Of a stretch of DNA of 64,000 nucleotides, positions 10,809-19,631 are shown piece after piece. The position numbers were made by a program, and so were the translations under genes. Numbering within the stretch: position 1 is the stretch's first letter; every line of letters starts with the position of its first letter. Where the stretch lies: contig NZ_JAOQAH010000029.1 in NCBI RefSeq assembly GCF_025963695.1, positions 1-64,000 of the forward strand. Reading direction: 5' to 3'. The stretch comes from Segetibacter sp. (GTDB lineage: Bacteria; Bacteroidota; Bacteroidia; Chitinophagales; Chitinophagaceae). Under the pieces are notes generated by a model. That model searched no databases and had not been told where the DNA came from. It was given only the letters and a program-made list of their open reading frames with translations.

Positions 10809-11408
10809 TCATCCTTTAATTCCGTCAACCATTATATCTACAAGCAGGTCCGGTCCGTTCTCACAATTTCGTACAAAGCTCGATGCAGTCAATGGTAATT
10901 CAATACCTCTAAAAGCTGCTACAAGTGTAAATGAAAACAACTCAATATCTCTTTCTTCCAATTTTTTAAATTCCCCCGTCTGTACCCCGTCTTTTAGAAT
11001 TTCTCTTATTAAATCTATTTGCGTTTCATCGTGTTTTTGTTTCAGTTTCAAAACCACGCCGATGTGGTTAAAGATATCTTCGTATACTACCGAACTCAAA
11101 TTATGAAACTTCTCCATTACTCTTGACCGCGTTCTTGAATATGCTTTTAGTTTATCCTTTCCTGTCATAGCCACATTAATGGCCTGCTTTGTAAGACGTA
11201 AAAGATTTTTCAATTCTTCCTCCACTACTGCCTCAAAAATTTCAGTTTTCCCCTGGAAATAATAATACAAGCTACTTTTCCCCTTGCCTAAGGAGTTAGC
11301 TATATCCTCCATGGTTGTCTTCTTCAATCCATGCTGAGCAAATAAAGTTTTGGCAGTAGAAAGTATTTCCCTGACCATAAACTCATCTTTTGCAACTTGT
11401 TCCAGCAT
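10809..11408 (-). CDS. TetR/AcrR-family transcriptional regulator
   Basis: The N-terminal 60 residues form the TetR DNA-binding domain: ILSTAKTLFAQHG, then TTMEDIANSLGKGKSSLYYYF as helix-turn-helix, then KTEIFEAVVEEEL. The remaining 130 residues are a helical ligand-binding domain with no recognised relatives. It lies 190 bases upstream of SPT on the same strand. It is a plausible regulator of the sphingolipid genes, responding to an acyl-type ligand, but no operator pair is obvious in the spacer. Confidence 0.88.
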   Translation of the reverse strand: MLEQVAKDEFMVREILSTAKTLFAQHGLKKTTMEDIANSLGKGKSSLYYYFQGKTEIFEAVVEEELKNLLRLTKQAINVAMTGKDKLKAYSRTRSRVMEKFHNLSSVVYEDIFNHIGVVLKLKQKHDETQIDLIREILKDGVQTGEFKKLEERDIELFSFTLVAAFRGIELPLTASSFVRNCENGPDLLVDIMVDGIKG

Positions 11409-11605
11409 TTTCGACTATTTGATAAAAACGGTCCAAAAGTAGAATGAAAAACTTAATTAAAAAATAATTTTGGAAAGGGCGTCACAATAAGAAACAATCG
11501 GCAGTACCGGCAATAAAATAACATAGCATTATTGCATGCTGGTAAACGATAGAACTTATGGTACTAAGACTATACAACAAGCACCTGATTGAAAAAAAAG
11601 TTCTC

Positions 11606-11833
11606 TTACTTATTCTTCAACGGCTCTAATAAATAATCCAAACCGTTTATTTTTATTTCATACATTGTTGCCAGCAGCACTCCTAACTTTCCTTTCGGAA
11701 ATCCTTTTCGCTGAAACCATTCAAGGTATGAAACCGGTAGCCTATGCATAAGTACGTCCTTGTATTTACCAAAAGGCATTTTTACTGTTACAAGTTGCAA
11801 AAGTACTTCTCCGTTAGGTTGAGATTCTTCCAT
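11606..11833 (-). CDS. DUF3820 family small protein
   Basis: A 75-residue protein with the DUF3820 (quorum-sensing-regulated virulence factor-like) pattern. MPFGKYKD is followed by a hydrophobic/proline turn, then YLEWFQRKGFPKGKLG, and it ends in YEIKINGLDYLLEPL. Length is normal for the family. It has no signal or membrane segment, so it is cytoplasmic. No mechanism is established that I can name. It lies 80 bases from the AHSA1-like gene on the same strand, which may share its transcript. Confidence 0.8.
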   Translation of the reverse strand: MEESQPNGEVLLQLVTVKMPFGKYKDVLMHRLPVSYLEWFQRKGFPKGKLGVLLATMYEIKINGLDYLLEPLKNK

Positions 11834-11913
11834 TTTTTATAGAGCGAGATGTGTTTGGAGGAGTAAAACAATACCTGGTGTCACCTTCTGGTTTATGAGG
11901 GAACTATAAAGTG

Positions 11914-12297
11914 CTATTCTTCTTCATAAAATTCCATCAGGGAGCCGAAGTACACTTCATCCCAACCTTCAATAATATCTTCAAATGCTGTGTCGGGAAT
12001 ATTTATATGTCGTAACTCTACCGACGTTCCACTTTTATGTGGATGAAGTTTTATGGTTACAATTGACTCTTCCTCCTGGTCTCCAAAGTACCATTCCTGC
12101 ACAATTTTTTTTCCATCTTCAAATTCCAAATTTCTTCCTGCAATACTTTCGTTCCATAACGAAAACTCCGAGCCAGGCTCGGTTGACATTTCTGCTTTCT
12201 GCCCGCTCCATAGTTGTATAGTTGCAGGATTGGTGAGTGCAAGGTAAACTTCTGAAGGCTGAGCGGGAATGAGGTAATATTTCTTAAAGTCTTTCAT
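11914..12297 (-). CDS. SRPBCC (START/AHSA1-like) domain protein
   Basis: A 127-residue single-domain protein with the AHSA1/Aha1-C pattern: YLIPAQPSEVYLALTNPATIQLW at the N-terminus (helix-grip start), GSEFSLWNESIAGRNLEFE in the middle and the C-terminal long helix beginning EDIIEGWDEVY. Such proteins bind small hydrophobic ligands in a cavity. The specific ligand is unknown. The start sits 165 bases from the oppositely transcribed AGE epimerase. Copy 5 of the dispersed element lies in between and is oriented toward this gene. Confidence 0.8.
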   Translation of the reverse strand: MKDFKKYYLIPAQPSEVYLALTNPATIQLWSGQKAEMSTEPGSEFSLWNESIAGRNLEFEDGKKIVQEWYFGDQEEESIVTIKLHPHKSGTSVELRHINIPDTAFEDIIEGWDEVYFGSLMEFYEEE

Positions 12298-12365
12298 TTT
12301 ATATTTAAAAGATGCGAACCTTCGGTCTAATTTTTAAGCCCCGCAATATTACTACTATTTCACTT

Positions 12366-12392
12366 TTGTTGCGTCGCACGCTTGTACGTTTT
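12366..12392 (-). repeat. dispersed element, copy 5 (subtype A1)
   Basis: On the minus strand: GTACAAGCGTGCGACGCAAC, in the divergent spacer. On the plus strand it translates in frame into the spurious N-terminal extension of the AGE gene (LLRRTLVRF). Confidence 0.8.
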
Positions 12393-12461
12393 ATGGTATT
12401 GCAACTTTTTCAGCCTAACTTTTATTCCCGTATTTTTAAACAACTAATGCCTACTGAAAGT

Positions 12462-13832
12462 ATGACTAAACTCATTTCTGCAATCTTATTGCTGTTTACA
12501 TCAGCTTTATCTGCACAGCAAAAAAAACCTGAAGGTATCTCCGCAGAGCGTGCGAAAATAGCACGCGAAATGGATAATTCGATAAGAACAGAACTTTTAA
12601 ACAAATGGTACCCTCAATCTGTGGATAGCTTACATGGAGGTTTCCTTTCCACATTTACTTATGATTTTAAACCAACCGGCACGCAGGACAAAATGATTGT
12701 AAGCCAGGGCCGTCATGTTTGGACAAATGCAAAAGCGGCCGAAGCCTACCCTTCGGTCCCTTATTATAAACCGGCAGCTGCACATGGGTTTAAATTTCTA
12801 AGAGATAAGATGTGGGACAAAACGTATGGCGGTTTCTACAACCTGGTTGACCGCCAGGGAAATGATAAAAGTGACCAACGCAAACCAAAAGAAGCTTATG
12901 GCAATGCATTTGGCATTTATGCACTTTCAGCCTATTATAAAGTCTCGCGAGATACCAGCGCTCTTAATCTTGTAAAAAAAGCATTTTTGTGGATGGAACA
13001 ACATAGCCACGATCCAATCTATAAAGGTTATTACCAACATTTGCAAAGAGACGGAACACCGGTAGTGAGAGATAATACAGTGGCCTCCACTGCTGACCTC
13101 GGATATAAAGATCAAAATACTTCAATTCATCTGCTCGAAGCGTTCACAGAATTATACAGTGTTTGGCCCGATGAGCTCGTAAAGCAGCGTTTGCAGGAAA
13201 TGCTTTTTTTGATAAGAGATGTAATTACTACAAAAAAAGGCAACCTTGTACTTTTCTTTAAGCCCGACTGGACCCCTGTTTCTTTCAGCGACTCTACTGA
13301 GGCTTCAATATTAAAACACAGAAACCTGGATCATGTATCATTTGGACATGATGTAGAAACTGCCTTTTTGATGCTTGAAGCATCGCATGCGTTAGGGTTA
13401 AAGAATGATAAGGCAACTATGAGAGTTGCTAAACGAATGGTAGATCACGCATTACGAAATGGGTGGGACAGTACGGTAGGAGGATTTTACGATGAAGGCT
13501 ATTATTTTAAAGGGCAGCAGAATATTAAAATAATATTAGACACAAAAAATTGGTGGGCACAAGCGGAAGGATTAAATACTTTACTTCTAATGGCCGATCA
13601 TTTTCCAAACGATGAAATGCATTATTTCGATAAGTTTAAACAGCTATGGCAATACACGCAAACCTACCTGATAGACCATAAGTATGGCGACTGGTACGAG
13701 GGCGGGCTGGACAAACAACCGGCAAAGCAAACCGCATTAAAAGGGCATATATGGAAAGCGACCTATCACCATTACAGGTCTTTGTCTCATTGCATTGAAC
13801 GTTTAAAGGGAAACGGGGAAAAATTTAATTAG
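12462..13832 (+). CDS. secreted AGE-family epimerase/isomerase (N-acylglucosamine 2-epimerase fold)
   Basis: A 456-residue protein with a signal peptide (MTKLISAILLLFTSALSA) followed by an alpha6/alpha6-barrel of the AGE family. Typical blocks are HGGFLSTFTYDF, SQGRHVWTNAKA, YGNAFGIYALSAYY and, near the C-terminus, KTNWW-like DTKNWWAQAEGLNTLL and HIWKATYHH. Relatives epimerise N-acylglucosamine, cellobiose or mannose. Export suggests a periplasmic oligosaccharide-processing or non-classical role. A longer frame starts at 12312, but its extra 50 residues lack family similarity and translate a dispersed repeat. The start at 12462, immediately before the signal peptide, is therefore preferred. 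Confidence 0.85.
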   Translation: MTKLISAILLLFTSALSAQQKKPEGISAERAKIAREMDNSIRTELLNKWYPQSVDSLHGGFLSTFTYDFKPTGTQDKMIVSQGRHVWTNAKAAEAYPSVPYYKPAAAHGFKFLRDKMWDKTYGGFYNLVDRQGNDKSDQRKPKEAYGNAFGIYALSAYYKVSRDTSALNLVKKAFLWMEQHSHDPIYKGYYQHLQRDGTPVVRDNTVASTADLGYKDQNTSIHLLEAFTELYSVWPDELVKQRLQEMLFLIRDVITTKKGNLVLFFKPDWTPVSFSDSTEASILKHRNLDHVSFGHDVETAFLMLEASHALGLKNDKATMRVAKRMVDHALRNGWDSTVGGFYDEGYYFKGQQNIKIILDTKNWWAQAEGLNTLLLMADHFPNDEMHYFDKFKQLWQYTQTYLIDHKYGDWYEGGLDKQPAKQTALKGHIWKATYHHYRSLSHCIERLKGNGEKFN

Positions 13833-13892
13833 AAGCTTTTGTATGAAATGTGGTAGGAGACGCACGACGTAGAACCCTGGTAGTCCTACTAC

Positions 13893-14192
13893 CTATTTTT
13901 TTGCAATCCGATTTACTGTAAATACCTTTTTGAAGGCGCCAAATGCAACCGTTTTGGTATCGTTTTTAAACTTGTATTTAATACGCTTTAAAAATATCCA
14001 GTCATCTATTTCTACCAACTTACTTGTCAAATCCATAAACTGCTCGTAATAAATGGGTCTATCAGTTGTAGGAGTTAATGGGCCCCATACAGATTTTACC
14101 GCTTCAATAATACAAGTGCGATCGTCAGGCTTTGATGAATAGGCAGCAAAAAGTGTAAAAATTATTAATAGTAAAACGATAATCTTTTTCAT
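13893..14192 (-). CDS. small exported protein, possibly DUF4359-like
   Basis: The chosen start gives a 99-residue protein with a strong signal or anchor helix (KKIIVLLLIIFTLFAAY). The body is mixed alpha/beta and ends DTKTVAFGAFKKVFTVN. The closing pattern resembles DUF4359, but I am not certain. An in-frame start eight codons earlier (14216) is less likely, because it would put a polar tail before the signal. It is convergent with the AGE gene and stands alone. Confidence 0.6.
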   Translation of the reverse strand: MKKIIVLLLIIFTLFAAYSSKPDDRTCIIEAVKSVWGPLTPTTDRPIYYEQFMDLTSKLVEIDDWIFLKRIKYKFKNDTKTVAFGAFKKVFTVNRIAKK

Positions 14193-14296
14193 CAAGGCTG
14201 TTTGAACAAATATCAAACATTATGAGTGTAGCTGAATTTAAAATCTCTGATTTTTGTTTTTCACCTCAGGGAAAATAATTTTAGAAAGTTTGATGT

Positions 14297-14623
14297 TTAT
14301 TCGGACACGTATCTTAACCCGACAATAGAAGCTACTAAAGTTGTAATAAAGAATAAGCGCCAGAAGTCTGCAGGTTCTTTAAAAAAGATAATGCCGACAA
14401 TCACAGTTCCTACTGCACCAATTCCTGTCCAAACAGCATAGGCAGTTCCGATGGGAAGCGTTTGAGTCGCTTTGTATAATAAGAACATACTAATAGAAAG
14501 GCTTACAAAAAAACCGGCCATCCATAGGGTTGCTGTAGTTCCGGTAGTCTCTTTAGCCTTGCCGAGGCAGCTTGCAAATGCGGTTTCAAAAAGCCCCCCG
14601 AGAATTAATAATATCCAATGCAT
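14297..14623 (-). CDS. SMR-family transporter (SugE/Gdx-like)
   Basis: A 108-residue, four-helix small multidrug resistance protein. The essential membrane glutamate is E13 in ILGGLFETAFA, and the GTAYAVWTGIGAVGTVIVGI block in helix 3 is diagnostic. The sequence is closer to the SugE/Gdx (guanidinium exporter) branch than to EmrE. It works as a dual-topology dimer in the inner membrane, exchanging protons for a small cation. No guanidine riboswitch-like leader is evident upstream. The spacer behind it holds dispersed element copy 6. Confidence 0.9.
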   Translation of the reverse strand: MHWILLILGGLFETAFASCLGKAKETTGTTATLWMAGFFVSLSISMFLLYKATQTLPIGTAYAVWTGIGAVGTVIVGIIFFKEPADFWRLFFITTLVASIVGLRYVSE

Positions 14624-14726
14624 TAAAACAATTTGTTTGAATTTGTATTATACGAATGATTTTTGACGTAAAATTAAAATAAGTTGCTGAAGTGTTTATT
14701 CCTCAAAAAGATAAACAAAGATTTGG

Positions 14727-14752
14727 CGTACAAGTGAGTGACACAACGATGT
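14727..14752 (+). repeat. dispersed element, copy 6 (subtype A2)
   Basis: Reads GTACAAGTGAGTGACACAAC followed by GATGTTGA, the same tail as copy 10. It lies 60 bases past the YihY stop and does not point at a gene start. Confidence 0.75.
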
Positions 14753-14810
14753 TGAGAAGAGTTAAAAAAGTTGGCTTAAGAAATATTAAAAAACTTATTT
14801 CAGAAAAAAA

Positions 14811-15788
14811 CTACTTTTTACCCGGCACTTTCTGGGTTGTCTTTACCTCGGTAGCATCGGTTTTTTGAATTGATTGGCCGCCGTTTTCTACTTCTACTAA
14901 TTTAGTTGTAACAGCGTAGTGATTTGGATGTATTTCGGACCCATACTTTATAGCATAAGCCTTTGTAAACTCGGCTCCAAAATACAAGATGATCGACGAA
15001 TAGTAAATCCAAAGCAATAAAATAACCATAGAGCCAGCGGTACCATATGTAGTTCCTATGTCGCTTTTGCTGATATAAAAGGATATGGCAAACTTGCCCA
15101 GCATAAATAACAAGGAAGTGGCAATAGCGCCGGCGATAACATCCTTCCATTTAATTTTAGCATCGGGTAAAACCTTGAATATGACTCCAAAAATTAAGGT
15201 AGTGACTGCAAGCGTGATAGCCACGTTTACAATATAAAATACCACTACTGTAACATCAGGAAAATACGCTCTTAACCTTTCGCTAAAACCGTCGATGATA
15301 GCAGTAACCCCTAGTGATACCAGTAACAAAAACCCAAGGCTAACAATTACAGAAAATGAAAGAAAACGGTTTTGTAACATTTTTAGCCACCCTCTTTTTG
15401 GTTTGGGCTTTAGCCCCCAAATACCATTAATTGAATCCTGAATTTCTGCAAACACTGTAGTAGCTCCAACAAGAAGTGTAATAGCCCCGATAATAGCAGC
15501 TATCTTACTTTTACCGGCAAGGGAAGCATTTTTGATGATTTCCTGTAACTGCCCGGCGGTGTCGGCGCCAACAAAGCCGGTGAGCGTATTGTAGATCTTT
15601 CCTTCAACAGCTTCGCGCCCCAGAAAAAGTCCGCATAAAGAGATGATGACTACCAGCAACGGCCCCATTGAGAAAATGGTATAGTATGCTAACGAACCGC
15701 TTAGTTTAGTTACCTTATCGTCACCAAAGCCGGTAAATGCATTTTTTAATACTTCAAACAATCCTTTAGCAGTGATTTTTTTCCTCAT
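14811..15788 (-). CDS. YihY/virulence factor BrkB family membrane protein
   Basis: A 325-residue protein with six transmembrane helices. The family hallmark is visible near residue 30 (SGSLAYYTIFSMGPLLVV), with FAEIQDSINGIWGLKPKPKRGW and IWIYYSSIILYFGAEFTKAYA near the end. It was historically mislabelled ribonuclease BN; its function as a transporter or envelope protein is unresolved. The start at 15788 (MRKKITAKG) is preferred over one 14 codons upstream, which adds a non-conserved segment. The C-terminal 35 residues are polar and likely cytoplasmic. Confidence 0.88.
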   Translation of the reverse strand: MRKKITAKGLFEVLKNAFTGFGDDKVTKLSGSLAYYTIFSMGPLLVVIISLCGLFLGREAVEGKIYNTLTGFVGADTAGQLQEIIKNASLAGKSKIAAIIGAITLLVGATTVFAEIQDSINGIWGLKPKPKRGWLKMLQNRFLSFSVIVSLGFLLLVSLGVTAIIDGFSERLRAYFPDVTVVVFYIVNVAITLAVTTLIFGVIFKVLPDAKIKWKDVIAGAIATSLLFMLGKFAISFYISKSDIGTTYGTAGSMVILLLWIYYSSIILYFGAEFTKAYAIKYGSEIHPNHYAVTTKLVEVENGGQSIQKTDATEVKTTQKVPGKK

Positions 15789-15931
15789 AATCGTTCTTTG
15801 CAGCATTACTGCAAAAAAGCTACCATACAAATATTAAAATAATTAATTTAAAATAGCAGTTGCTTTGAGGAAGAATAGTGGCAAAAAACCTGTAAGTAAT
15901 GTAAGAAATCTGTTGGTTTGTAAAGCTATCG

Positions 15932-16378
15932 CTAGTAGAACTCTTTTTCAATATCCTTTTTAATTTCATCTGAACAATGCTCAATGAACTTTCGGGCAAT
16001 GACATCCATCTCCGAAAAATCAATTGGTTTTGTAAGAAAGCCGGCATTATATTTTGCGGCAAATTCTTTATCGCGCTTTTGAGAAGAAGTGGTAAATAAT
16101 ATAGAAGGAATTTCCTCGAAACGCTTCATCTGCCTGATTTCTACCAGCGCTTCTTTGCCATCCATTCTTGGCATGTTGATGTCGAGTATGATGAGGCAAG
16201 GGGCAGGATCGTCTGAGGAAAGATTTTTTAAAAACGATAAAGCTTCAAATCCATCTTCAACTGTTACTAACTCAACATTTCTGGAATATTCAGAAAAGGC
16301 CTCTCGTACCAGTTGAATATCATCTGTATCATCATCCGCATACAAAACAATGTTCTTAGCTGACGTTTGAGTTGTCAT
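15932..16378 (-). CDS. single-domain response regulator (CheY-like receiver)
   Basis: A 148-residue receiver domain without an output domain. It has an acidic pocket D15/D16, phospho-acceptor D66 in IILDINMPRMDG, T96/T97 as switch residues and K117 in LTKP. Stand-alone receivers of this type (often paired with hybrid histidine kinases) relay phosphate through protein contacts. No kinase gene is adjacent. The start at 16378 (MTTQTSAK) gives a standard N-terminus; the in-frame start at 16417 adds a non-conserved hydrophobic stretch. Confidence 0.9.
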   Translation of the reverse strand: MTTQTSAKNIVLYADDDTDDIQLVREAFSEYSRNVELVTVEDGFEALSFLKNLSSDDPAPCLIILDINMPRMDGKEALVEIRQMKRFEEIPSILFTTSSQKRDKEFAAKYNAGFLTKPIDFSEMDVIARKFIEHCSDEIKKDIEKEFY

Positions 16379-16809
16379 TTTTTTAAAGTTTAGGGGCAAA
16401 CAAAAATATAAAAACAATTCCGTTGTTTATTATATAACAGAAAAAACAAATAAGAATTCTTTGACATTGCATTACGTACTTGACCTTATCAATTTCCTGT
16501 TAACCCCCCAGGGGTTAGTACTTCCGGCAGCAAGAAGGCATCGCCCACTTCAACCCTAACTGTTATTATAACAGCAAATGCCACTTATTTTTAAAAAATA
16601 TTAGTAGCAGCTTAATCATCCTTCTAAAATTCCTTTATGGAAATGGGTTCGGAAATAGCAGGTACGGGAATACTGAAACTAAAAATCGGTGAATGATGAA
16701 TAGTAAAATAAATAAAAACTGGCCTGATAAAATTTAGTTTTCTACAGGTATTTGTATACTTTTCTAACTCGACCCAAAATCAACCCTTACTTCTTAACCA
16801 ATTCTTTCT
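16379..16809. other. 430-bp divergent spacer
   Basis: No gene seen. It contains a short G/C hairpin (TAACCCC, two-base loop, GGGGTTA around 16500-16518) without a T-run, and otherwise AT-rich sequence that must hold the two divergent promoters. Confidence 0.4.
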
Positions 16810-18204
16810 ATGCTCGTAATTATCAGCGATCTTCATTTAACTGATGGAAGCTCAGGTGAAATAATCAGTGACTCGGCGTTTAGGTTATTTAAAAACAGGA
16901 TAAGTGATATGGCATACGATGCCTCGTGGAGATGCGATAAAGACAACAGGGAATATTATAAACCAATAGAGCAGTTAGACATTATTTTATTAGGAGATAT
17001 TCTTGATATGATAAGATCAGAGCAATGGAACGAAGCTTTAGATACATTAATGCCATGGACGAAAGAGAGGCAGGATGATTTTTTTGAAAATGTTGAAAAA
17101 ATAGGATCTGCTGTTCTTGATTTCAATGCTGCTTCTTTTAGTATCCTAAAAGGTCTTTCAGAAGGTGATTTATTAATTCCAAAGGAAATGGCGAGTGCGA
17201 GCGAAGACGAAAAAGCTATAAAAAAAATAAAGTATAAGGCAACCGATGAAAAGGTCTCTATAAGGGTGAATATCTATTACATGATCGGCAATCATGACTG
17301 GTTTTTTTATATTAAAGACGATCGTATAAACAGCATACGAAACAAAGTAATAGATGCACTTGGCCTGGCTAATGAAAAAAACAAGCCTTTTCCATATGCT
17401 TACAACGATAGTAAAGCAGTACAGGAAATACAGGAAGCCCACAGGGTATTTGCCGAGCACGGTGACCGTTTTGATAAAAGCAATTACCAGCCGCCACATC
17501 GTGATGCATCTTCAGTAGGGGATGTAGTTGTTATTAAGATGCTAAATGAAATCCCAAAAAAAATAGAAGAATACATTAGAAAAAGTCCTAAAAGTGCCGG
17601 CACTGAGAAAGAAATAACAATCTTTATAAAACAACTGCGGGAAATAGACAACCTAAGACCATACAGTCTTGCACCGGCATGGATAACACAGGTATTAAAA
17701 GAAACAAAACTTGATAGCGACGTAGTTAATAAAGCGATAAGTGAAGCCCTGGAGTCGGTAATAGAGGGTTTTTGTCATAACGAAATAATATCAGAAAATT
17801 ATTGGTTAAGTTTAAAAATGAAACTGGCAGGAATGGTTGCTGATCTCTTCAGCATCGAATCTCTAGGTAATGTAATCGGTCATTTGGGTTTCAGCAGAGA
17901 CCAGTTTGAGTCTTATAAGCAACATGCAATAGAGATTTCGAAAGATGAAGAAAAAGATTTTTTTGTAATGGGTCATACCCATTATGCTGAAGTTGTTCCT
18001 ATGAACTCTTATATGGACAATAATAAAGAAAAAAGAAGTAAAATTTATTTGAATACGGGCACGTGGAGATCGGTTCACTTTCAGGGGCAGGCTGACAAAG
18101 ACAGCTTTGTTAGCTACAAAACGATGTCTATAGCAGGATTTTTTTTACCAGACGAACGTAAAGGGAGAGCTTTCGAATTCTGGACCGGTTATTTAGCCCT
18201 ATAG
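16810..18204 (+). CDS. calcineurin-like metallophosphoesterase, orphan
   Basis: A 464-residue cytoplasmic protein carrying the dimetal phosphoesterase motifs in order: SDLHLTD (D7, H9), LLGDILD (D63), GNHDWF (N161, H162), and GHTH near residue 386, followed by LNTGTW. Long helical insertions (about residues 80-150 and 230-370) separate the motifs and make it much larger than typical family members. HGDRFD near residue 216 adds another likely active-site loop. The substrate is unknown; nucleotides, nucleic acids and phospholipids are all used in the family. It stands alone, convergent with the CoA-transferase operon. A defence-type function is imaginable but there is no partner gene. Confidence 0.8.
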   Translation: MLVIISDLHLTDGSSGEIISDSAFRLFKNRISDMAYDASWRCDKDNREYYKPIEQLDIILLGDILDMIRSEQWNEALDTLMPWTKERQDDFFENVEKIGSAVLDFNAASFSILKGLSEGDLLIPKEMASASEDEKAIKKIKYKATDEKVSIRVNIYYMIGNHDWFFYIKDDRINSIRNKVIDALGLANEKNKPFPYAYNDSKAVQEIQEAHRVFAEHGDRFDKSNYQPPHRDASSVGDVVVIKMLNEIPKKIEEYIRKSPKSAGTEKEITIFIKQLREIDNLRPYSLAPAWITQVLKETKLDSDVVNKAISEALESVIEGFCHNEIISENYWLSLKMKLAGMVADLFSIESLGNVIGHLGFSRDQFESYKQHAIEISKDEEKDFFVMGHTHYAEVVPMNSYMDNNKEKRSKIYLNTGTWRSVHFQGQADKDSFVSYKTMSIAGFFLPDERKGRAFEFWTGYLAL

Positions 18205-18222
18205 TATTATTCTAATAAACGA

Positions 18223-18879
18223 TTATAACATCATCGCGGGAACATGGTCAGGAATGATCAACGTTCCTTTTGTTTTAGCAACTATCTCATCCACAGACAC
18301 CCCCGGTGCTCTTTCACGTAGCACAAAACCTTCGGTCGTAACATCTACAACAGCCAGGTCAGTAACTATCTTTTTCACGCAACGTACTCCGGTGAGGGGA
18401 AGCGTGCAAGCAGGCAACAATTTGCTTTCACCTTTAGGGTTGGTATGTTGCATGGCAACAATTATATTTTTTGCACTTGCTACCAGGTCCATCGCTCCCC
18501 CCATGCCCTTAACCATCTTACCTGGAATTTTCCAATTAGCAATGTCTCCTGTTTCACTTACTTCCATAGCACCCAAAACAGTTAGATCCATCTTGCCTGC
18601 CCTTATCATTCCAAAGCTCTCTGCGCTGTCAAAAAAAGCGCCTCCGGGTATAACAGTCACCGTCTCCTTTCCTGCGTTTATAAGATCTGCATCAATTTCG
18701 TCTTCAATGGGGTAAGGTCCCATGCCCAAAATTCCATTTTCACTTTGAAATATTACCGTCATGCCTGCTGGTATATAATTGCTTACCAAAGTTGGAATGC
18801 CTATTCCCAAGTTCACATACATTCCATCCTGCAACTCTTGGGCTATCCGTCGGGCAATACCAAATTTATCTAAACTCAC
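18223..18879 (-). CDS. scoB: 3-oxoacid CoA-transferase subunit B
   Basis: The beta subunit, 218 residues, of a succinyl-CoA:3-ketoacid (or acetate/acetoacetyl) CoA-transferase. The catalytic glutamate is E47 in [12 protein letters not shown], and the glycine-rich GIGIPT (25-30) and GGAMDLV segments are present. The enzyme moves CoA between succinate or acetate and acetoacetate in ketone-body and short-chain fatty-acid use. Its partner subunit A is separated from it by one extra gene, with only five to six bases between each. All three therefore belong to one operon. Confidence 0.92.
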   Translation of the reverse strand: MSLDKFGIARRIAQELQDGMYVNLGIGIPTLVSNYIPAGMTVIFQSENGILGMGPYPIEDEIDADLINAGKETVTVIPGGAFFDSAESFGMIRAGKMDLTVLGAMEVSETGDIANWKIPGKMVKGMGGAMDLVASAKNIIVAMQHTNPKGESKLLPACTLPLTGVRCVKKIVTDLAVVDVTTEGFVLRERAPGVSVDEIVAKTKGTLIIPDHVPAMML

Positions 18880-18885
18880 GTGTAC

Positions 18886-19626
18886 TTATTTAGTGTTTAA
18901 AAAGCCGTGCTTGTCGAGCAGGTTTTTATGCTGCGCATCTAACTCGGCGGCCATAACAGGATTAACTGTAGCAATTTTTTCTACGTCCTGCTTAACTAAC
19001 CCGGCTATGCGGCCAATCCCTTCAGCATGTAAACCGCTTTCTATATAGGCATTTTCATCTCCTGTTTCTTTGTCGCTTTCTATATCTTCTGCATCATCCA
19101 GCAACAGTAATGCGCTAATGATTGCGAACCATTGTTCTGCTATCCTTTCGAATAAAGAAGGCGAAAAATCCAGGGCACTTAAAGAAAATAAAAAAACATC
19201 CCCTCTGTGCAAAGATTTAAAAGGCGTTGCTAGCCTATTGAAAATGTTATCTTTTTTACCTTCAAAATATTCGCTGACACTATTTAACCACAGGGCGTTT
19301 ACAGAAACCTCTTTTACCAACTCTTCACATTTTCTAATTGCCTCTTCTGCAGAAATCTTTTTTATTTCCTCTAGTGCGCTTACATGGCCAATGCCCTCCA
19401 TTGTACTTATAAATTCTTCCGAAAGTAACTTTCCCTTATCAAGCCCTAACTTATACAATAAGTCAACAATAAGTGGAATAAACAAATAACCCGGTGCCGG
19501 CCTTAAATATAACAGCTTCTCATGCCAGTACAAGTTGTTTGCAGGTGGTTCTCTATCTACAAAAAAACGTGCTATTGTATCATCAACTCCATACTTCGTG
19601 ACCAAATACTTTGTAGAAATAAACAT
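18886..19626 (-). CDS. unknown protein encoded between the two CoA-transferase subunits
   Basis: I do not recognise this 246-residue protein. It has no signal peptide or clear membrane helix and looks predominantly alpha-helical. It is rich in acidic and leucine residues, with an acidic run near residue 178 (DDAEDIESDKE) and a C-terminal helical segment ending KHGFLNTK. The YLRPAPGYLF-like segment at about 40-50 is the most distinctive stretch. It is packed between scoA (five-base gap) and scoB (six-base gap), so its synthesis is coupled to theirs. An assembly factor, regulator or accessory subunit are possibilities, none supported by motif. Confidence 0.8.
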   Translation of the reverse strand: MFISTKYLVTKYGVDDTIARFFVDREPPANNLYWHEKLLYLRPAPGYLFIPLIVDLLYKLGLDKGKLLSEEFISTMEGIGHVSALEEIKKISAEEAIRKCEELVKEVSVNALWLNSVSEYFEGKKDNIFNRLATPFKSLHRGDVFLFSLSALDFSPSLFERIAEQWFAIISALLLLDDAEDIESDKETGDENAYIESGLHAEGIGRIAGLVKQDVEKIATVNPVMAAELDAQHKNLLDKHGFLNTK

Positions 19627-19631
19627 TGTCT

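Noticed and set aside
14624..14726. Guanidine riboswitch upstream of the SMR gene
   Set aside because: The short leader has none of the conserved ACGRGG-type loops and stems expected; no supporting fold seen.
16500..16518. TAACCCC/GGGGTTA hairpin as terminator
   Set aside because: It lacks a T-run and lies between divergent genes, where no transcript should end.
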